Assembly (NCBI GenBank): GCA_016191815.1
Contig: JACPVI010000069.1
Span: 16,412-80,411 of the forward strand
DNA length: 64,000 nt
Direction: 5' to 3'
Source: Myxococcales bacterium
GTDB lineage: Bacteria; Myxococcota; Myxococcia; Myxococcales; Myxococcaceae
Below the pieces are notes generated by a model, which saw only the letters and a list, made by a program, of their open reading frames with translations, made no database searches and was not told the origin of the DNA. A program made the translations under genes and the position numbers. Positions 34,460-43,597 of this stretch are shown here, one piece after another; position 1 is the first letter of the stretch, and every line of letters starts with the position of its first letter.

Positions 34460-36880
34460 GTTCACACCCGACGCGCCGCCGCCCTGGTAGTCAGCTTCGC
34501 GCTGTGGGCGCTCGCGCCTTTGGCCGCGAGGGCCCAGGCGGACGCCGGCGTCTCCGACGTCCCGCTCTTGGAGGAGGCGGGCCGCGAGCGCGTGGTCGAG
34601 GTCCGGGTGGAGGGGAACCGGCGGGTGGAGCCGGAGGCGATCAAGCGCGCCCTCCACACCAAGGAGGGCCGGCTGTTCGATCCGGCCAAGACCGCCGATG
34701 ATCTTCGCGCGCTCTGGGCGCTGGACTACTTCTCGGACGTCCAGCTCCTCTTGCAAAGGTTGCCCCGCGGCGGAGTGGTCTACGTGGTGCGGGTGGAGGA
34801 GCGGCCCGCGGTGCGCGAGGTCCGCCTCCAGGGCAACGAGGAGCTATCGAGGGACGACCTCAAGGACGCCATCGACCTCAAGCCTCACGCGATCCTCGAC
34901 CTCGACGACGTACGGAGGAACGTCAAGAAGATCCAGGAGAAGTACGTCGAGAAGGGCTACTTCCTCGCCGAAGTGAGCCACGAGATCGTCCCGGTCCCGG
35001 AGACCTTCGAGGCGGACGTGGTGCTGGTGATCCGCGAGCACTCGAAGGTGATGGTGAAGGAGATCAACTTCGTCGGGGTGACGCAGGTTCGGGCGGACGA
35101 GCTGAAAGGCGTGATGGCCACCCGCGAGGGCGGCCACCTGTCCTTCCTCACCGGCGAAGGCACCTACCGCGAGGAGCTGTTCCAGCGCGACCTCGCGGCG
35201 CTCCAGGCGGCCTACTACGATCGCGGCTTCATCAACATGAAGGTGGAGAAGCCGTGGGTCTCCATCTCCGCGGACAAGCGCTTCATCTACATCACCCTCA
35301 AGGTCGAGGAGGGCGAGCCCTACGCGATCGGCAAGCTCGACTTCTCGGGCGATCTCGTCGAGGAGAGGCCGAAGCTGTTCGCCAAGATGTCCTCGCGCGA
35401 GGGCGAGCTGTTCAACCGCTCCAAGCTCTCGCGGGACATCCTCTCGCTCACCGACCTCTACTACGACGCGGGCTACGCCTACGCCAACATCACCCCGGTC
35501 ACCCAGGTCCACGCCGACGCGCGCACCATCGACCTCACCTTCGACGTGCAGAAGGGCCAGCAGGTGTCGATCGAGCGGATCGACATCGTCGGCAACAGCA
35601 AGACGCGCGACCGGGTGATCCGCAGGGAAATGCGGGTCTACGAGGGCGAGCTGTTCAGCGGCACCGGGATGCGCCGCTCGAGGGAGCGGGTCACCGCGCT
35701 GGGCTTCTTCGAGTCGGTGGAGGTCTCCCACAAGCCGGGGAGCGACAACTCCAAGGTGGTGGTGCAGGTGGAGGTGAAGGAGAAGGCCACCGGCACCTTC
35801 CAGGTCGGCCTGGGCTTCTCCAACGTGGAGAACTTCATCTTCACCGCGCAGATCTCCCAGAACAACTTCCTGGGCTGGGGCTGGAGCGTCGCGGCGAGCG
35901 CGCAGCTCTCTTCGCTGCGCAGCTTCGCCCAGCTGTCGTTCTACGACCCATACTTCCTCGACACGAACTACATCTTCTCGGCGGACTTCTTCAAGATGCA
36001 GGCCGACTACTTCGGCTTCATTCGCGACTCGACCGGAGGCGATCTCAACCTCGGCTACCACATCTTCGAGGACGTGATGTTCAACGTGACGTACAACCGC
36101 GAGTACGTCAGCGTGGAGCCGGGCCGCGACTTCGACGCCGGGGTCCAGCTCGCCGGCCAATTCACCGAGCCAGGCAAGCCGAACGTCACCAGCTCCATCC
36201 GCGCCTCGCTCACCTGGGACGAGAGGGACAACCGGCTCTTTCCCAGCAAGGGCTTCATGCTCTTCGGCAGCGCGGAGTTCGCGCCGGAGCTGAAGTTCCT
36301 GGGGGGAAACATCAACTTCGCGCGCTACACCGCCTACGCGCGCCACTACACCAACATCGGCGACTTCCTCCCCTTCCTCCAGGGGCTGGTGTTCAAGGCC
36401 AACGCCACCTTCGGTCTCATCGAGGAGCTGGGGAAGAAGGAAGCCGGCGAGGTCGGCCTGCCGATTTCCGAGCTGTACTACGTGGGCGGCATCAACAGCG
36501 TCCGCGGCTACCAGCTCCGCACCATCAGCCCGACCCGGGGGGTCGCCGCCTCCGGCGACCCCGTCTTCGGCGTGGGGCAGTTCCACGTCGGCGGTTTCAA
36601 GCAGGCCATCTTCAACTTGGAGCTGGAGTTCCCCATCTTCGAGAAGGTCGGCATCCGGGGCGTGCTCTTCTACGACGCGGGAAACGTCTACGGGAAGTCG
36701 GCGCGCTTCTTCGAGGACAAGGAGAACGACCTTCCCTTGGGCATGTTCCACTCGGTGGGGTTCGGCTTCCGGTGGTTCTCGCCCATCGGCCCTCTCCGCT
36801 TCGAGTGGGGCATCCCGCTGAACCGCCGCCAGGACGATCTGCCGGTGCTCTTCGAGTTCACGATCGGCAACTTCTTCTAG
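34460..36880 (+). CDS. bamA: Outer-membrane protein assembly factor BamA
   Basis: The protein has 806 residues as annotated. Five POTRA domains span ~45-400 (RVVEVRVEGNRRVEPEAIKR and similar repeats), then the 16-strand barrel with VGGINSVRGYQLRTISP, FEFTIGNFF (C-terminal Phe) and DERDNRLFPSKGFMLFGS. BamA folds outer-membrane proteins. The signal peptide (HTRRAAALVVSFALWALAP) has no ATG, GTG or TTG upstream in frame back to a stop at 34382. I place the start at GTT 34460 because GAGAGG lies 6 nt before it. A base error from GTG is likely; the first usual start codon, TTG 34520, would cut the signal. Confidence 0.88.
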   Translation, partial: VHTRRAAALVVSFALWALAPLAARAQADAGVSDVPLLEEAGRERVVEVRVEGNRRVEPEAIKRALHTKEGRLFDPAKTADDLRALWALDYFSDVQLLLQRLPRGGVVYVVRVEERPAVREVRLQGNEELSRDDLKDAIDLKPHAILDLDDVRRNVKKIQEKYVEKGYFLAEVSHEIVPVPETFEADVVLVIREHSKVMVKEINFVGVTQVRADELKGVMATREGGHLSFLTGEGTYREELFQRDLAALQAAYYDRGFINMKVEKPWVSISADKRFIYITLKVEEGEPYAIGKLDFSGDLVEERPKLFAKMSSREGELFNRSKLSRDILSLTDLYYDAGYAYANITPVTQVHADARTIDLTFDVQKGQQVSIERIDIVGNSKTRDRVIRREMRVYEGELFSGTGMRRSRERVTALGFFESVEVSHKPGSDNSKVVVQVEVKEKATGTFQVGLGFSNVENFIFTAQISQNNFLGWGWSVAASAQLSSLRSFAQLSFYDPYFLDTNYIFSADFFKMQADYFGFIRDSTGGDLNLGYHIFEDVMFNVTYNREYVSVEPGRDFDAGVQLAGQFTEPGKPNVTSSIRASLTWDERDNRLFPSKGFMLFGSAEFAPELKFLGGNINFARYTAYARHYTNIGDFLPFLQGLVFKANATFGLIEELGKKEAGEVGLPISELYYVGGINSVRGYQLRTISPTRGVAASGDPVFGVGQFHVGGFKQAIFNLELEFPIFEKVGIRGVLFYDAGNVYGKSARFFEDKENDLPLGMFHSVGFGFRWFSPIGPLRFEWGIPLNRRQDDLPVLFEFTIGNFF

Positions 36881-36901
36881 CCCTTTGCTAGCGTTCCGCT
36901 C

Positions 36902-39238
36902 GTGAAGGTGCTTTCGCGCTGCTGGGTGCTCGCCCTGGCCCTCGCCGGGTGCAGCCGGCTGGGACCGGCGCCCGAGCTGGCTTCGGTCAGCCCGACAGAG
37001 GCGCTCACCGACCGGGACACGCCCCTCCGGGTCGAGGGACGAAACCTTCGCCGCAAGGTGAAGGCCGACCTGGACGACCCTGCCCGCTCGGAGGTCGACG
37101 TTTCCTACGGGCTGGTGCTGTTCCGCGGCGAGCAGCGGATCGCCATCGAGGAGGTGCGCCTCGCCGACGATGACTCCGCGGTCTACGCGCTTTTGCGCGC
37201 TGGCGCGCCGGAGGGCCTCTGGTCGCTCGAGCTGACCGACCCCTGGGGCCGCAAAGCGCTGCTCGAAGATGCGCTGACCCTCCGAGCGTCCTGCCTGGCC
37301 GATGGCGACTGCCCGCCCGCCGTCTGCCAGTCCAAGAAGTGCGTCGCCGGTCGGTGCGTACCCACTCCCCTCGCCGATGGCACCTCGTGCGACGACGGGC
37401 AGGCTTGCACCGCTGCCGACTGGTGCCTCGGCGGCGCGTGCGGCGGGAGCCCCACCGCCTGCGACGCGGGGCCTTGCGCGGTCTCCTCCTGCCTCGGCGA
37501 CGGAGGCTGCTCTTATGAGCCCTTGCCCGGAAGCCCTGCCTGCGACGACGGCGACCCTTGCACTTCCCAGGATGTCTGCGCCGCGGGCGCCTGTCTCGGT
37601 TCGCCCTACAGCTGCGCCGGCCTCGACGCGGGGCAGTGCGCGGCCTACGCCTGCGCTGGCGACGGCGGATGCGAGCTCGTCCCGCTGGGTGGGGTTCCCT
37701 GCGACGATGGGGACTCGTGCAGCTTTGGGGACGCCTGCGACGCCGGTGCCTGCCGCGGCACGCCCTACACCTGCGTGGGCCTCGATGCCGGGACTTGCCT
37801 CGTGTACGTGGCCTGCGCCGGCGATGGCGGTTGCCTCGGCACCCCCGCGAACGAAGGAGCCCAGTGCGACGACGGGATGGTCTGTACCTCGAGCGACACC
37901 TGCCGGACCGGCTCGTGCAATGGCGTGCCGGTTTGCAACACCGCGCCCGCCGCCTGTTTCACCGTGGAGCCCACCTCAGGGTTGGTCTCCACCAGGTTCA
38001 GCTTCGACGCCGGCTGCTCGTACGACATCGAAGACGGCGTTGCACTCGAGTTCCGGTTCGACTTCGAGGGCTCCGGCGCCTACACCCCGCTGCGCCCCAG
38101 CCCGGTGGGCACCTACCAGTACCCCGATGCCGGGCTGTACGAGGCGGCGGTGGAGGTGCGCGACGATGCGGGCCTCGGCGCATTCGCCAGCCGCTTCGTC
38201 TCCGTCACGTCGCCCTCGCTGGAGCTCTTGGTCACCACCCCGCTGGATGAGGACGATCCGGACGCCTCGCCTCAGGACGGGGGCGGCACCGGCCTCTCCT
38301 TGCGCGAAGCGATCAAGCTCGCCAACGCCGCAGGCGGGGGAAGGGTGATCCGCTTCGACGGAGGCATGCAGATCGCCGCCAAGGTGCTGCCCAGCCTCAA
38401 TGGCCCGGGCACGGTCCTCGTGGGCCACGGAACCTCGATCGACTTCTCGCCGGCCACGGGCACGACGGCGGCGTGCATCCAGCTCGATGGATGGGGGGCG
38501 AAGCTCGTCGGGCTGGAGGCGTTCGGCTGCAAGGGCCACGTGGTTCAGCTCAAGGCCGGCACCCAAGTCTCGGAGTGCCGCTTCCACCCAGGAGGGGCGG
38601 GCGGAGTGGGGCCGAAGTTGGGTGGAACCGGCGCGGTCTTCGGGCCGAGGAACGAGGTCTGGGGGTTTGCGGCCGAGGGAGTCAGCGTGCTGGCCGACGA
38701 CGCGGTGGTGACTGGCAACTTCCTCCACGACAACGGCGGGCCTGGAGTGAGCGTGGCCAACAGCATCGACCGCGCCGTCGTGCAGCAGAACCTGATCCTC
38801 CGGAACGGCGGCCCGGGCCTCACGCTCGGGAGGAGCGGCACCCGCGTGCGCTTCAACACCATTTACGCCAACAGCGGGGGCGGGGTGGCCTCTGCGCCGA
38901 GCACCGCCGGCTCCGAGGTGAGGAACAACCTCTTCACCTCGAACGGAGACTACGCAGTGCGGGCGACCAACGCCGAGTTGTCCGCCGACCGCAGTCCCAA
39001 CGGGTTTTACGGAAACCCCGCCTTCCTCCCCGGCACCGACGGCGGGACGGGGCAGCTTTTCGCCGACCCGCTTTATGTCAACCCTTCCGCCGGCGACTTC
39101 CGCCTCACTCCCGTCAGCCCCGCGGTCAACGCCGGGGTAGATCTCGGAGTCGACGTGAACGGGCCTGGCTCCGGCCGCTTCGACTCGTCTGCCCCGGACC
39201 TCGGCGCCTTCGAGAGCCCCTACCCGGACGCCGGCTGA
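36902..39238 (+). CDS. Cys-rich lipoprotein with PKD-like and right-handed beta-helix domains
   Basis: The protein has 778 residues. The lipobox is LAGC (Cys17). An IPT-like fold spans ~25-130. Four or five Cys-rich repeats follow at ~135-345 (CDDGDPCTSQDVC, CDDGDSCSFGDAC, CDDGMVCTSSDTC), a pattern shared by myxobacterial surface proteins. A PKD-like domain (~360-440) leads into a parallel beta-helix (~460-735; LREAIKLANAAGGGRVI, DNGGPGVSVANS, YANSGGGVAS), as in pectate-lyase-like proteins. No catalytic residue is plain. GTG at 36902 lies 7 nt after TAGCGT. It sits between bamA and skp and may have been inserted into that cluster. Confidence 0.78.
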   Translation: MKVLSRCWVLALALAGCSRLGPAPELASVSPTEALTDRDTPLRVEGRNLRRKVKADLDDPARSEVDVSYGLVLFRGEQRIAIEEVRLADDDSAVYALLRAGAPEGLWSLELTDPWGRKALLEDALTLRASCLADGDCPPAVCQSKKCVAGRCVPTPLADGTSCDDGQACTAADWCLGGACGGSPTACDAGPCAVSSCLGDGGCSYEPLPGSPACDDGDPCTSQDVCAAGACLGSPYSCAGLDAGQCAAYACAGDGGCELVPLGGVPCDDGDSCSFGDACDAGACRGTPYTCVGLDAGTCLVYVACAGDGGCLGTPANEGAQCDDGMVCTSSDTCRTGSCNGVPVCNTAPAACFTVEPTSGLVSTRFSFDAGCSYDIEDGVALEFRFDFEGSGAYTPLRPSPVGTYQYPDAGLYEAAVEVRDDAGLGAFASRFVSVTSPSLELLVTTPLDEDDPDASPQDGGGTGLSLREAIKLANAAGGGRVIRFDGGMQIAAKVLPSLNGPGTVLVGHGTSIDFSPATGTTAACIQLDGWGAKLVGLEAFGCKGHVVQLKAGTQVSECRFHPGGAGGVGPKLGGTGAVFGPRNEVWGFAAEGVSVLADDAVVTGNFLHDNGGPGVSVANSIDRAVVQQNLILRNGGPGLTLGRSGTRVRFNTIYANSGGGVASAPSTAGSEVRNNLFTSNGDYAVRATNAELSADRSPNGFYGNPAFLPGTDGGTGQLFADPLYVNPSAGDFRLTPVSPAVNAGVDLGVDVNGPGSGRFDSSAPDLGAFESPYPDAG

Positions 39239-39314
39239 GCCTGGCGTTCCGCCGACAGGCGGCACCACAGGCGTCCCCCTGGTGCGGGGGGCTGAGCGCC
39301 CTTTCGTCCGCTGC

Positions 39315-39343
39315 TTGACGCGCTGCGCCTGCACTCCTACTGT
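39315..39343 (+). promoter_or_regulatory. Promoter of the skp-lpx cluster
   Basis: -35 TTGACG (39315-39320), 17-nt spacer, -10 TACTGT (39338-39343). The leader would be ~80 nt and contains a short hairpin (CCCCGCCGCGGGG at about 39360). Confidence 0.65.
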
Positions 39344-39429
39344 GCGCGCGCCCGTGAGCCCCGCCGCGGGGAATTACCAGGCCGCGCCGCCGTCTTCGGT
39401 CCGGTCTCTTTCGAGGAGCATAGGTCCCG

Positions 39430-40029
39430 ATGCCGCAAAGAAGCCTGATCACCTTGTCCTTGGCGCTCATTCTCTCCTTTCCGGCCGTGGCCCTGGCCGA
39501 GCTGAAGGTCGGCTACGTCGACCTCCAGCGCGCGCTGCTCGAGGTGCAGGAGGGCCGGGAGGCGAAAAAGCGCCTCCAGGTCCAGCTGGACGCCAAGCAG
39601 AAGGACCTCGACCGGGAGCAGGAGGCCCTCCGCAAGGAGAAAGAGGTCCTCGACAAGCAGGCGAGCATGATGAGCGAGGAGACGCGCAACCAGCGGCAGA
39701 TCGATCTCCAGAAGAAGCTCTTCGAGCTGGCCCAGAGGTGGGAGAAGGGCAAGCTGGAGATGGCCCAGATGGAGCGCACCGAGCTGCAGGCCATCTTCCA
39801 GAAGATGGACCCGATCATCGCCCAGATCGCCGAGCGCGAAGGCCTGACTATGGTGTTCGAGAAGACTGACTCCGGGATCGTCTACGCGCCGCAGTCGCTC
39901 GATCTCACCAACGAGCTGGTTCGGCTCTACAACGACCGGAGCAAGTCCAGCCCCAAGCCCAAGGACAAGCCGGCGAAGCCCGATGCTCCGAAGGCGGACG
40001 CGCCCAAGGCCGACGCTCCGAAGAAGTAG
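39430..40029 (+). CDS. skp: OmpH/Skp-family periplasmic chaperone
   Basis: The protein has 199 residues. A signal peptide (~1-23) precedes LKVGYVDLQRALLEVQEG, the usual OmpH start, then a long coiled coil (~45-110) and the closing beta part (GLTMVFEKTDSGIVYAP). The C-terminus has a KADAP repeat (three copies) that is not found in classic Skp and looks like a disordered tail. Skp holds unfolded outer-membrane proteins for BamA. Confidence 0.9.
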   Translation: MPQRSLITLSLALILSFPAVALAELKVGYVDLQRALLEVQEGREAKKRLQVQLDAKQKDLDREQEALRKEKEVLDKQASMMSEETRNQRQIDLQKKLFELAQRWEKGKLEMAQMERTELQAIFQKMDPIIAQIAEREGLTMVFEKTDSGIVYAPQSLDLTNELVRLYNDRSKSSPKPKDKPAKPDAPKADAPKADAPKK

Positions 40030-40038
40030 GCCCCTCGC

Positions 40039-41100
40039 TTGGCTGCCCGCGCCGGTAGGCCCCTGTCGGAGCTAGCCGCCCACGTCGGCGGCGAGGTGTG
40101 GGGCGACGCCTCGATTGCCATCGCCGGGGTCAACGGCCTCGCCGAGGCGAAGCCGGACGAGCTGTCCTTCTACGGGAGCCCCAGGTACAAGAGGCAGCTC
40201 CTCGAGACTCGCGCGGCAGCGGTGCTGATCACCGCGGACGCCCCACGCCGCGAAGGCGTCGCCTACGTGAAGGTGGGCAACCCGCACCTCGCCTTCGCGC
40301 GCATCTCGGCGCTGTTCCACCCGAGGCCCACATTCCGCCCCGGCGTCAGCGCGGGGGCGCAGGTGCACCCGCAGGCGATCGTGCATCCCCAGGCCACGGT
40401 GATGGCAGGCGCCACCGTGGAGCGCGGCGCCCAGGTAGGGGCGAGGACCGCGCTCTTCCCGGGCGTCTACCTCGGAGAGCAGGCAGTGGTGGGAGAGGAC
40501 TGCACCCTCTATCCGAACGTCACCGTCCGCGAGCGCTGCGTGGTCGGCTCGAGGGTGACTTTGCACGCCTCCTGCGTGGTCGGAGCGGACGGCTTCGGCT
40601 TCGCGCTCGACCTCGAAGTTCCCGAGCACGTGAAGGTGCCACAGGCCGGCATCGCCCGCATCGAGGACGACGTGGAGCTGGGTGCCTGCACCTGTGTCGA
40701 CCGCGCCACCACCGGGGAGACGGTGATCGGCAGGGGCTCGAAGGTCGACAATCTGGTGCAGATCGCCCACAACGTCCGGGTGGGCCCGATGTCTCTGTTG
40801 TGCGCCCAGGCCGGGGTGTCCGGATCCACCGAATTGGGCGCGGGTGTGGTGCTGGCGGGGCAGGTAGGGGTGGTGGGGCACATCCGCATCGGTGACATGG
40901 CGAAGATCGGCGCGCAGTCCGGCGTGGCCCAGGACGTTCCCGACGGCGCCGTGATGTCCGGGAGCCCGGCGTTCGATCACAAGAGGTGGCTCAGGTCCTC
41001 GGTGGAGTTCGAGCGCTTATCGGAGCTTTCCCGCGAGGTGCGGCAGCTCCGCCGCCGGCTCGAGGCGCTGGAGAAGTCGCGGGAGGAGAGCGGCCGATGA
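40039..41100 (+). CDS. lpxD: UDP-3-O-acylglucosamine N-acyltransferase LpxD
   Basis: The protein has 353 residues. The start is TTG at 40039. A uridine-binding N-terminus precedes left-handed beta-helix hexapeptide repeats (IVHPQATVMAGATVERGAQV), the catalytic His in IAHNVRVGP, and the C-terminal helix RQLRRRLEALEKS. It adds the second acyl chain in lipid A synthesis. It overlaps fabZ by ATGA. Confidence 0.95.
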   Translation: MAARAGRPLSELAAHVGGEVWGDASIAIAGVNGLAEAKPDELSFYGSPRYKRQLLETRAAAVLITADAPRREGVAYVKVGNPHLAFARISALFHPRPTFRPGVSAGAQVHPQAIVHPQATVMAGATVERGAQVGARTALFPGVYLGEQAVVGEDCTLYPNVTVRERCVVGSRVTLHASCVVGADGFGFALDLEVPEHVKVPQAGIARIEDDVELGACTCVDRATTGETVIGRGSKVDNLVQIAHNVRVGPMSLLCAQAGVSGSTELGAGVVLAGQVGVVGHIRIGDMAKIGAQSGVAQDVPDGAVMSGSPAFDHKRWLRSSVEFERLSELSREVRQLRRRLEALEKSREESGR

Positions 41101-41549
41101 TGGACCTGGTCGAGATCCAGAAGCTCCTCCCGCACCGCTACCCGTTCCTCTTGGTAGACCGGGTGGTGGAGCTGGTCCCGGGACGGAAGCTGGTCGCCTA
41201 CAAGAACGTCACCGCCAACGAGCCGTTCTTCGTCGGCCACTTCCCCGGCCACCCGGTGATGCCCGGGGTTTTGGTGTTGGAGGCCCTGGCCCAAGCCTGC
41301 GCCATCCTCGCCTACAAGAGCGAGGGCATGGACCCGAGCCGGAAGGTGACCTACCTCATGGCGATCGACGGGGCGAAGTTCCGCAAGCCCATCGTCCCCG
41401 GGGACCGGCTCCAGCTCGAGGTCGAGGTGCTCAAGCACAAGGGTCCGATCTGGAAGCAGCGCGGCACCGCGACGGTGGACGGGAAGGCGGTCGCCGAGGG
41501 CGAGTTTCTGGCCACGGTGGTCGATCGCGACGCCGTGCCGGCGAGCTGA
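41097..41549 (+). CDS. fabZ: 3-hydroxyacyl-ACP dehydratase FabZ
   Basis: The protein has 150 residues. Active-site His and Glu are seen in [19 protein letters not shown]. It has the hot-dog fold N-terminus [20 protein letters not shown]. It dehydrates 3-hydroxyacyl-ACP, the step that competes with LpxA/LpxD for substrate. The start is ATG at 41097 overlapping lpxD, or ATG at 41100. Confidence 0.95.
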   Translation: MMDLVEIQKLLPHRYPFLLVDRVVELVPGRKLVAYKNVTANEPFFVGHFPGHPVMPGVLVLEALAQACAILAYKSEGMDPSRKVTYLMAIDGAKFRKPIVPGDRLQLEVEVLKHKGPIWKQRGTATVDGKAVAEGEFLATVVDRDAVPAS

Positions 41550-41560
41550 CGGAGGAAGTC

Positions 41561-42337
41561 ATGGCCCAGCTCCACCCGACCGCGGTGGTACATCCCGAGG
41601 CGCGGCTCCACGAGACGGTGGAGGTGGCGCCCTACGCGGTGATCGGCCCGAAGGTGCGGATCGGCGCGGGCAGCCGCGTCGGACCCCACGCGGTGATCGA
41701 GGGCGACACCGCCATCGGCGAGCGAAACCGCATCTTCCAGTTCGCCTCGGTGGGAGCGGTGCCGCAGGACCTCAAGTACGCCGGCGAGGACACCCAGCTC
41801 GTGATCGGCGACGAGAACATCATCCGCGAGTTCGCCACCCTGCACATCGGCACCGCCGGCGGCGGAGGAGTGACCAGGGTTGGCCACCGGAACCTCTTCA
41901 TGGCCTACAGCCACGTGGCCCACGATTGCCAGATCGGCAGCGGCTGCATCTTCGCCAACTGCGCCAGCCTGGCCGGGCACGTGGAGGTGGGGGACCACGT
42001 CATCTTCGGAGGCCTCACCGCCGTCCACCAGTTCACCCGCATCGGCAAGCACGCCTTCGTCGCGGGCGGGGCGATGGTGGCGATGGACGTGCCTCCCTAC
42101 TGCTCCGCCCAGGGAGACCGCGCCGAGCTGGTCGGGCTCAACACCGTGGGGCTCTCGCGGCACGGCTTCTCCGAGGAGCAGATCTCCCGCATCAAGGATG
42201 CCTACAAGATCCTCTTTCGCTCCAAGCTCGGGCTGAACGAGGCGCTCTCCAAGCTCAAGGCCGAGCACGGCGGTCACCCGGAGATCGACGACCTGCTCGA
42301 GTTCGTCGGCAGCTCCAAGCGGGGCATCACCAGGTAG
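41561..42337 (+). CDS. lpxA: UDP-N-acetylglucosamine acyltransferase LpxA
   Basis: The protein has 258 residues, with hexapeptide beta-helix repeats and the catalytic His in SHVAHDCQIG. The C-terminal helical bundle (LSRHGFSEEQISRIKDAYKI) is typical. It makes the first acylation of lipid A. ATG at 41561 has GGAGGAAGTC upstream. Confidence 0.96.
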   Translation: MAQLHPTAVVHPEARLHETVEVAPYAVIGPKVRIGAGSRVGPHAVIEGDTAIGERNRIFQFASVGAVPQDLKYAGEDTQLVIGDENIIREFATLHIGTAGGGGVTRVGHRNLFMAYSHVAHDCQIGSGCIFANCASLAGHVEVGDHVIFGGLTAVHQFTRIGKHAFVAGGAMVAMDVPPYCSAQGDRAELVGLNTVGLSRHGFSEEQISRIKDAYKILFRSKLGLNEALSKLKAEHGGHPEIDDLLEFVGSSKRGITR

Positions 42338-42342
42338 GGCTG

Positions 42343-43209
42343 ATGGACGCGCGCACCGCTCCGAAGGCCGGGCGTCCGATCGGCCTCATCGCCGGCTCGG
42401 GGCGCCTGCCGTTCCTCTTCGCCTCCGCGGCCCGCGAGCAAGGCCTGAGAGTGGTGGCGGTCGCCCACCGGGGGGAGACCGACCCTTCGCTGGAGGGCGA
42501 GGTGGAATCGCTCACCTGGGTCCGCCTGGGCCAGGTGGACCGCATGGTGCGCGCGCTCAAGGAGGCGGGCGCCGATCGGGCGGTGATGGCCGGGGGGATC
42601 CGCCGGGCCCGGGCGATCGCCGAGGCGCGGCCAGACCTGGGGGCGCTGCGCATACTCTCCAAGCTGAGGAGCCTCCGGGACGATGGCCTGCTCCGGGCAG
42701 TGGCGGCTCACTTCGAAGAGTCGGGCATCGCCATCGTCGCACCGACCGCTTTCCTCGCCCGCGCGCTGGCGCCCGAGGGCCTGCTCGCGGGGCCCCCGCT
42801 CACCAAGGCGCAGCGGGCCGATGTTTCGCTCGGGGCCGAGGTGGCTCGGGCGCTCGGGCGGGCCGACGTCGGGCAGACGGTGGTGCTCCGCGCCGGACAC
42901 GTGCTCGCGCTGGAAGCGGTGGAGGGGACCGATGAGACCATCCGCCGCGGCGGCCGCCTGGGGGGAGCCGGCTCGGTGGTGGTCAAGGTTTCCAAGCCCG
43001 GGCAGGACGGTCGATTCGACCTGCCGGCGGTGGGGCCTTCTACGCTCGAGGTGATGCGCGAGGCGGGTGCCCGGGTGCTGGCGGTGGAGGCCGGGACGAC
43101 CATCCTCCTCGACGGCGAGGCGCTCATCGAGGGGGCGAGCCGTCTGGGCATCTCGCTTTTCGGCCTTCATGGGCGACCGGAGGTGCCCCAAGAGGGCCGG
43201 CTGCGGTAA
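42343..43209 (+). CDS. lpxI: UDP-2,3-diacylglucosamine pyrophosphatase LpxI
   Basis: The protein has 288 residues of the DUF1009/LpxI family: IGLIAGSGRLPFLFA at the start, RAVMAGGIRR, then EGTDETIRRGGRLGG and VVVKVSKPGQDGRFDLPAVG. It cleaves UDP-2,3-diacylglucosamine to lipid X and does the job of LpxH. It follows lpxA by 5 nt. Confidence 0.93.
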   Translation: MDARTAPKAGRPIGLIAGSGRLPFLFASAAREQGLRVVAVAHRGETDPSLEGEVESLTWVRLGQVDRMVRALKEAGADRAVMAGGIRRARAIAEARPDLGALRILSKLRSLRDDGLLRAVAAHFEESGIAIVAPTAFLARALAPEGLLAGPPLTKAQRADVSLGAEVARALGRADVGQTVVLRAGHVLALEAVEGTDETIRRGGRLGGAGSVVVKVSKPGQDGRFDLPAVGPSTLEVMREAGARVLAVEAGTTILLDGEALIEGASRLGISLFGLHGRPEVPQEGRLR

Positions 43210-43222
43210 GAGGGGGCTTGGA

Positions 43223-43597
43223 ATGCCTCCGCCGAGGAAGCAGGTCTCTCCTCCGTTTGCCAGCCGCGAGCTGAACGGCGAGACGCTGCTCGAGGAGCTG
43301 GACTCGCTCCGCGAGGCGCAGGTCGGGCAGAAGCACCTCAACGACTGCGCGGTGGCGCTCCGGCAGCTCAACGGGGTTCGCGTCTCCGAGGCGGCGGCGC
43401 GGATCCGGCAGCTTGCCACCGGGCGCTTCGCCGGGCAGCCCGCCCTGGCGAGCCTCTTGGTGCGCTGGGCGGCCCGGCTCAAGTCCGAGGTGGACGTGCC
43501 CTTGTTCAGCTCGCACATCGAGCGGCTGGCCCTCACCTCGGCCTTGATCGCGGCGATGCGGCGGGGGGCCGACCGGCTCCGCGGGGGGAGGCCGTGA
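43223..43597 (+). CDS. Hypothetical protein, helical
   Basis: The protein has 124 residues, mostly helical and soluble (LLEELDSLREAQVGQKHLND, LALTSALIAAMRRG). The ATG at 43223 has AGAGGGGG upstream. Its stop overlaps the start of the next gene (GTGA), so the two are coupled. I do not recognise the family. Confidence 0.65.
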   Translation: MPPPRKQVSPPFASRELNGETLLEELDSLREAQVGQKHLNDCAVALRQLNGVRVSEAAARIRQLATGRFAGQPALASLLVRWAARLKSEVDVPLFSSHIERLALTSALIAAMRRGADRLRGGRP

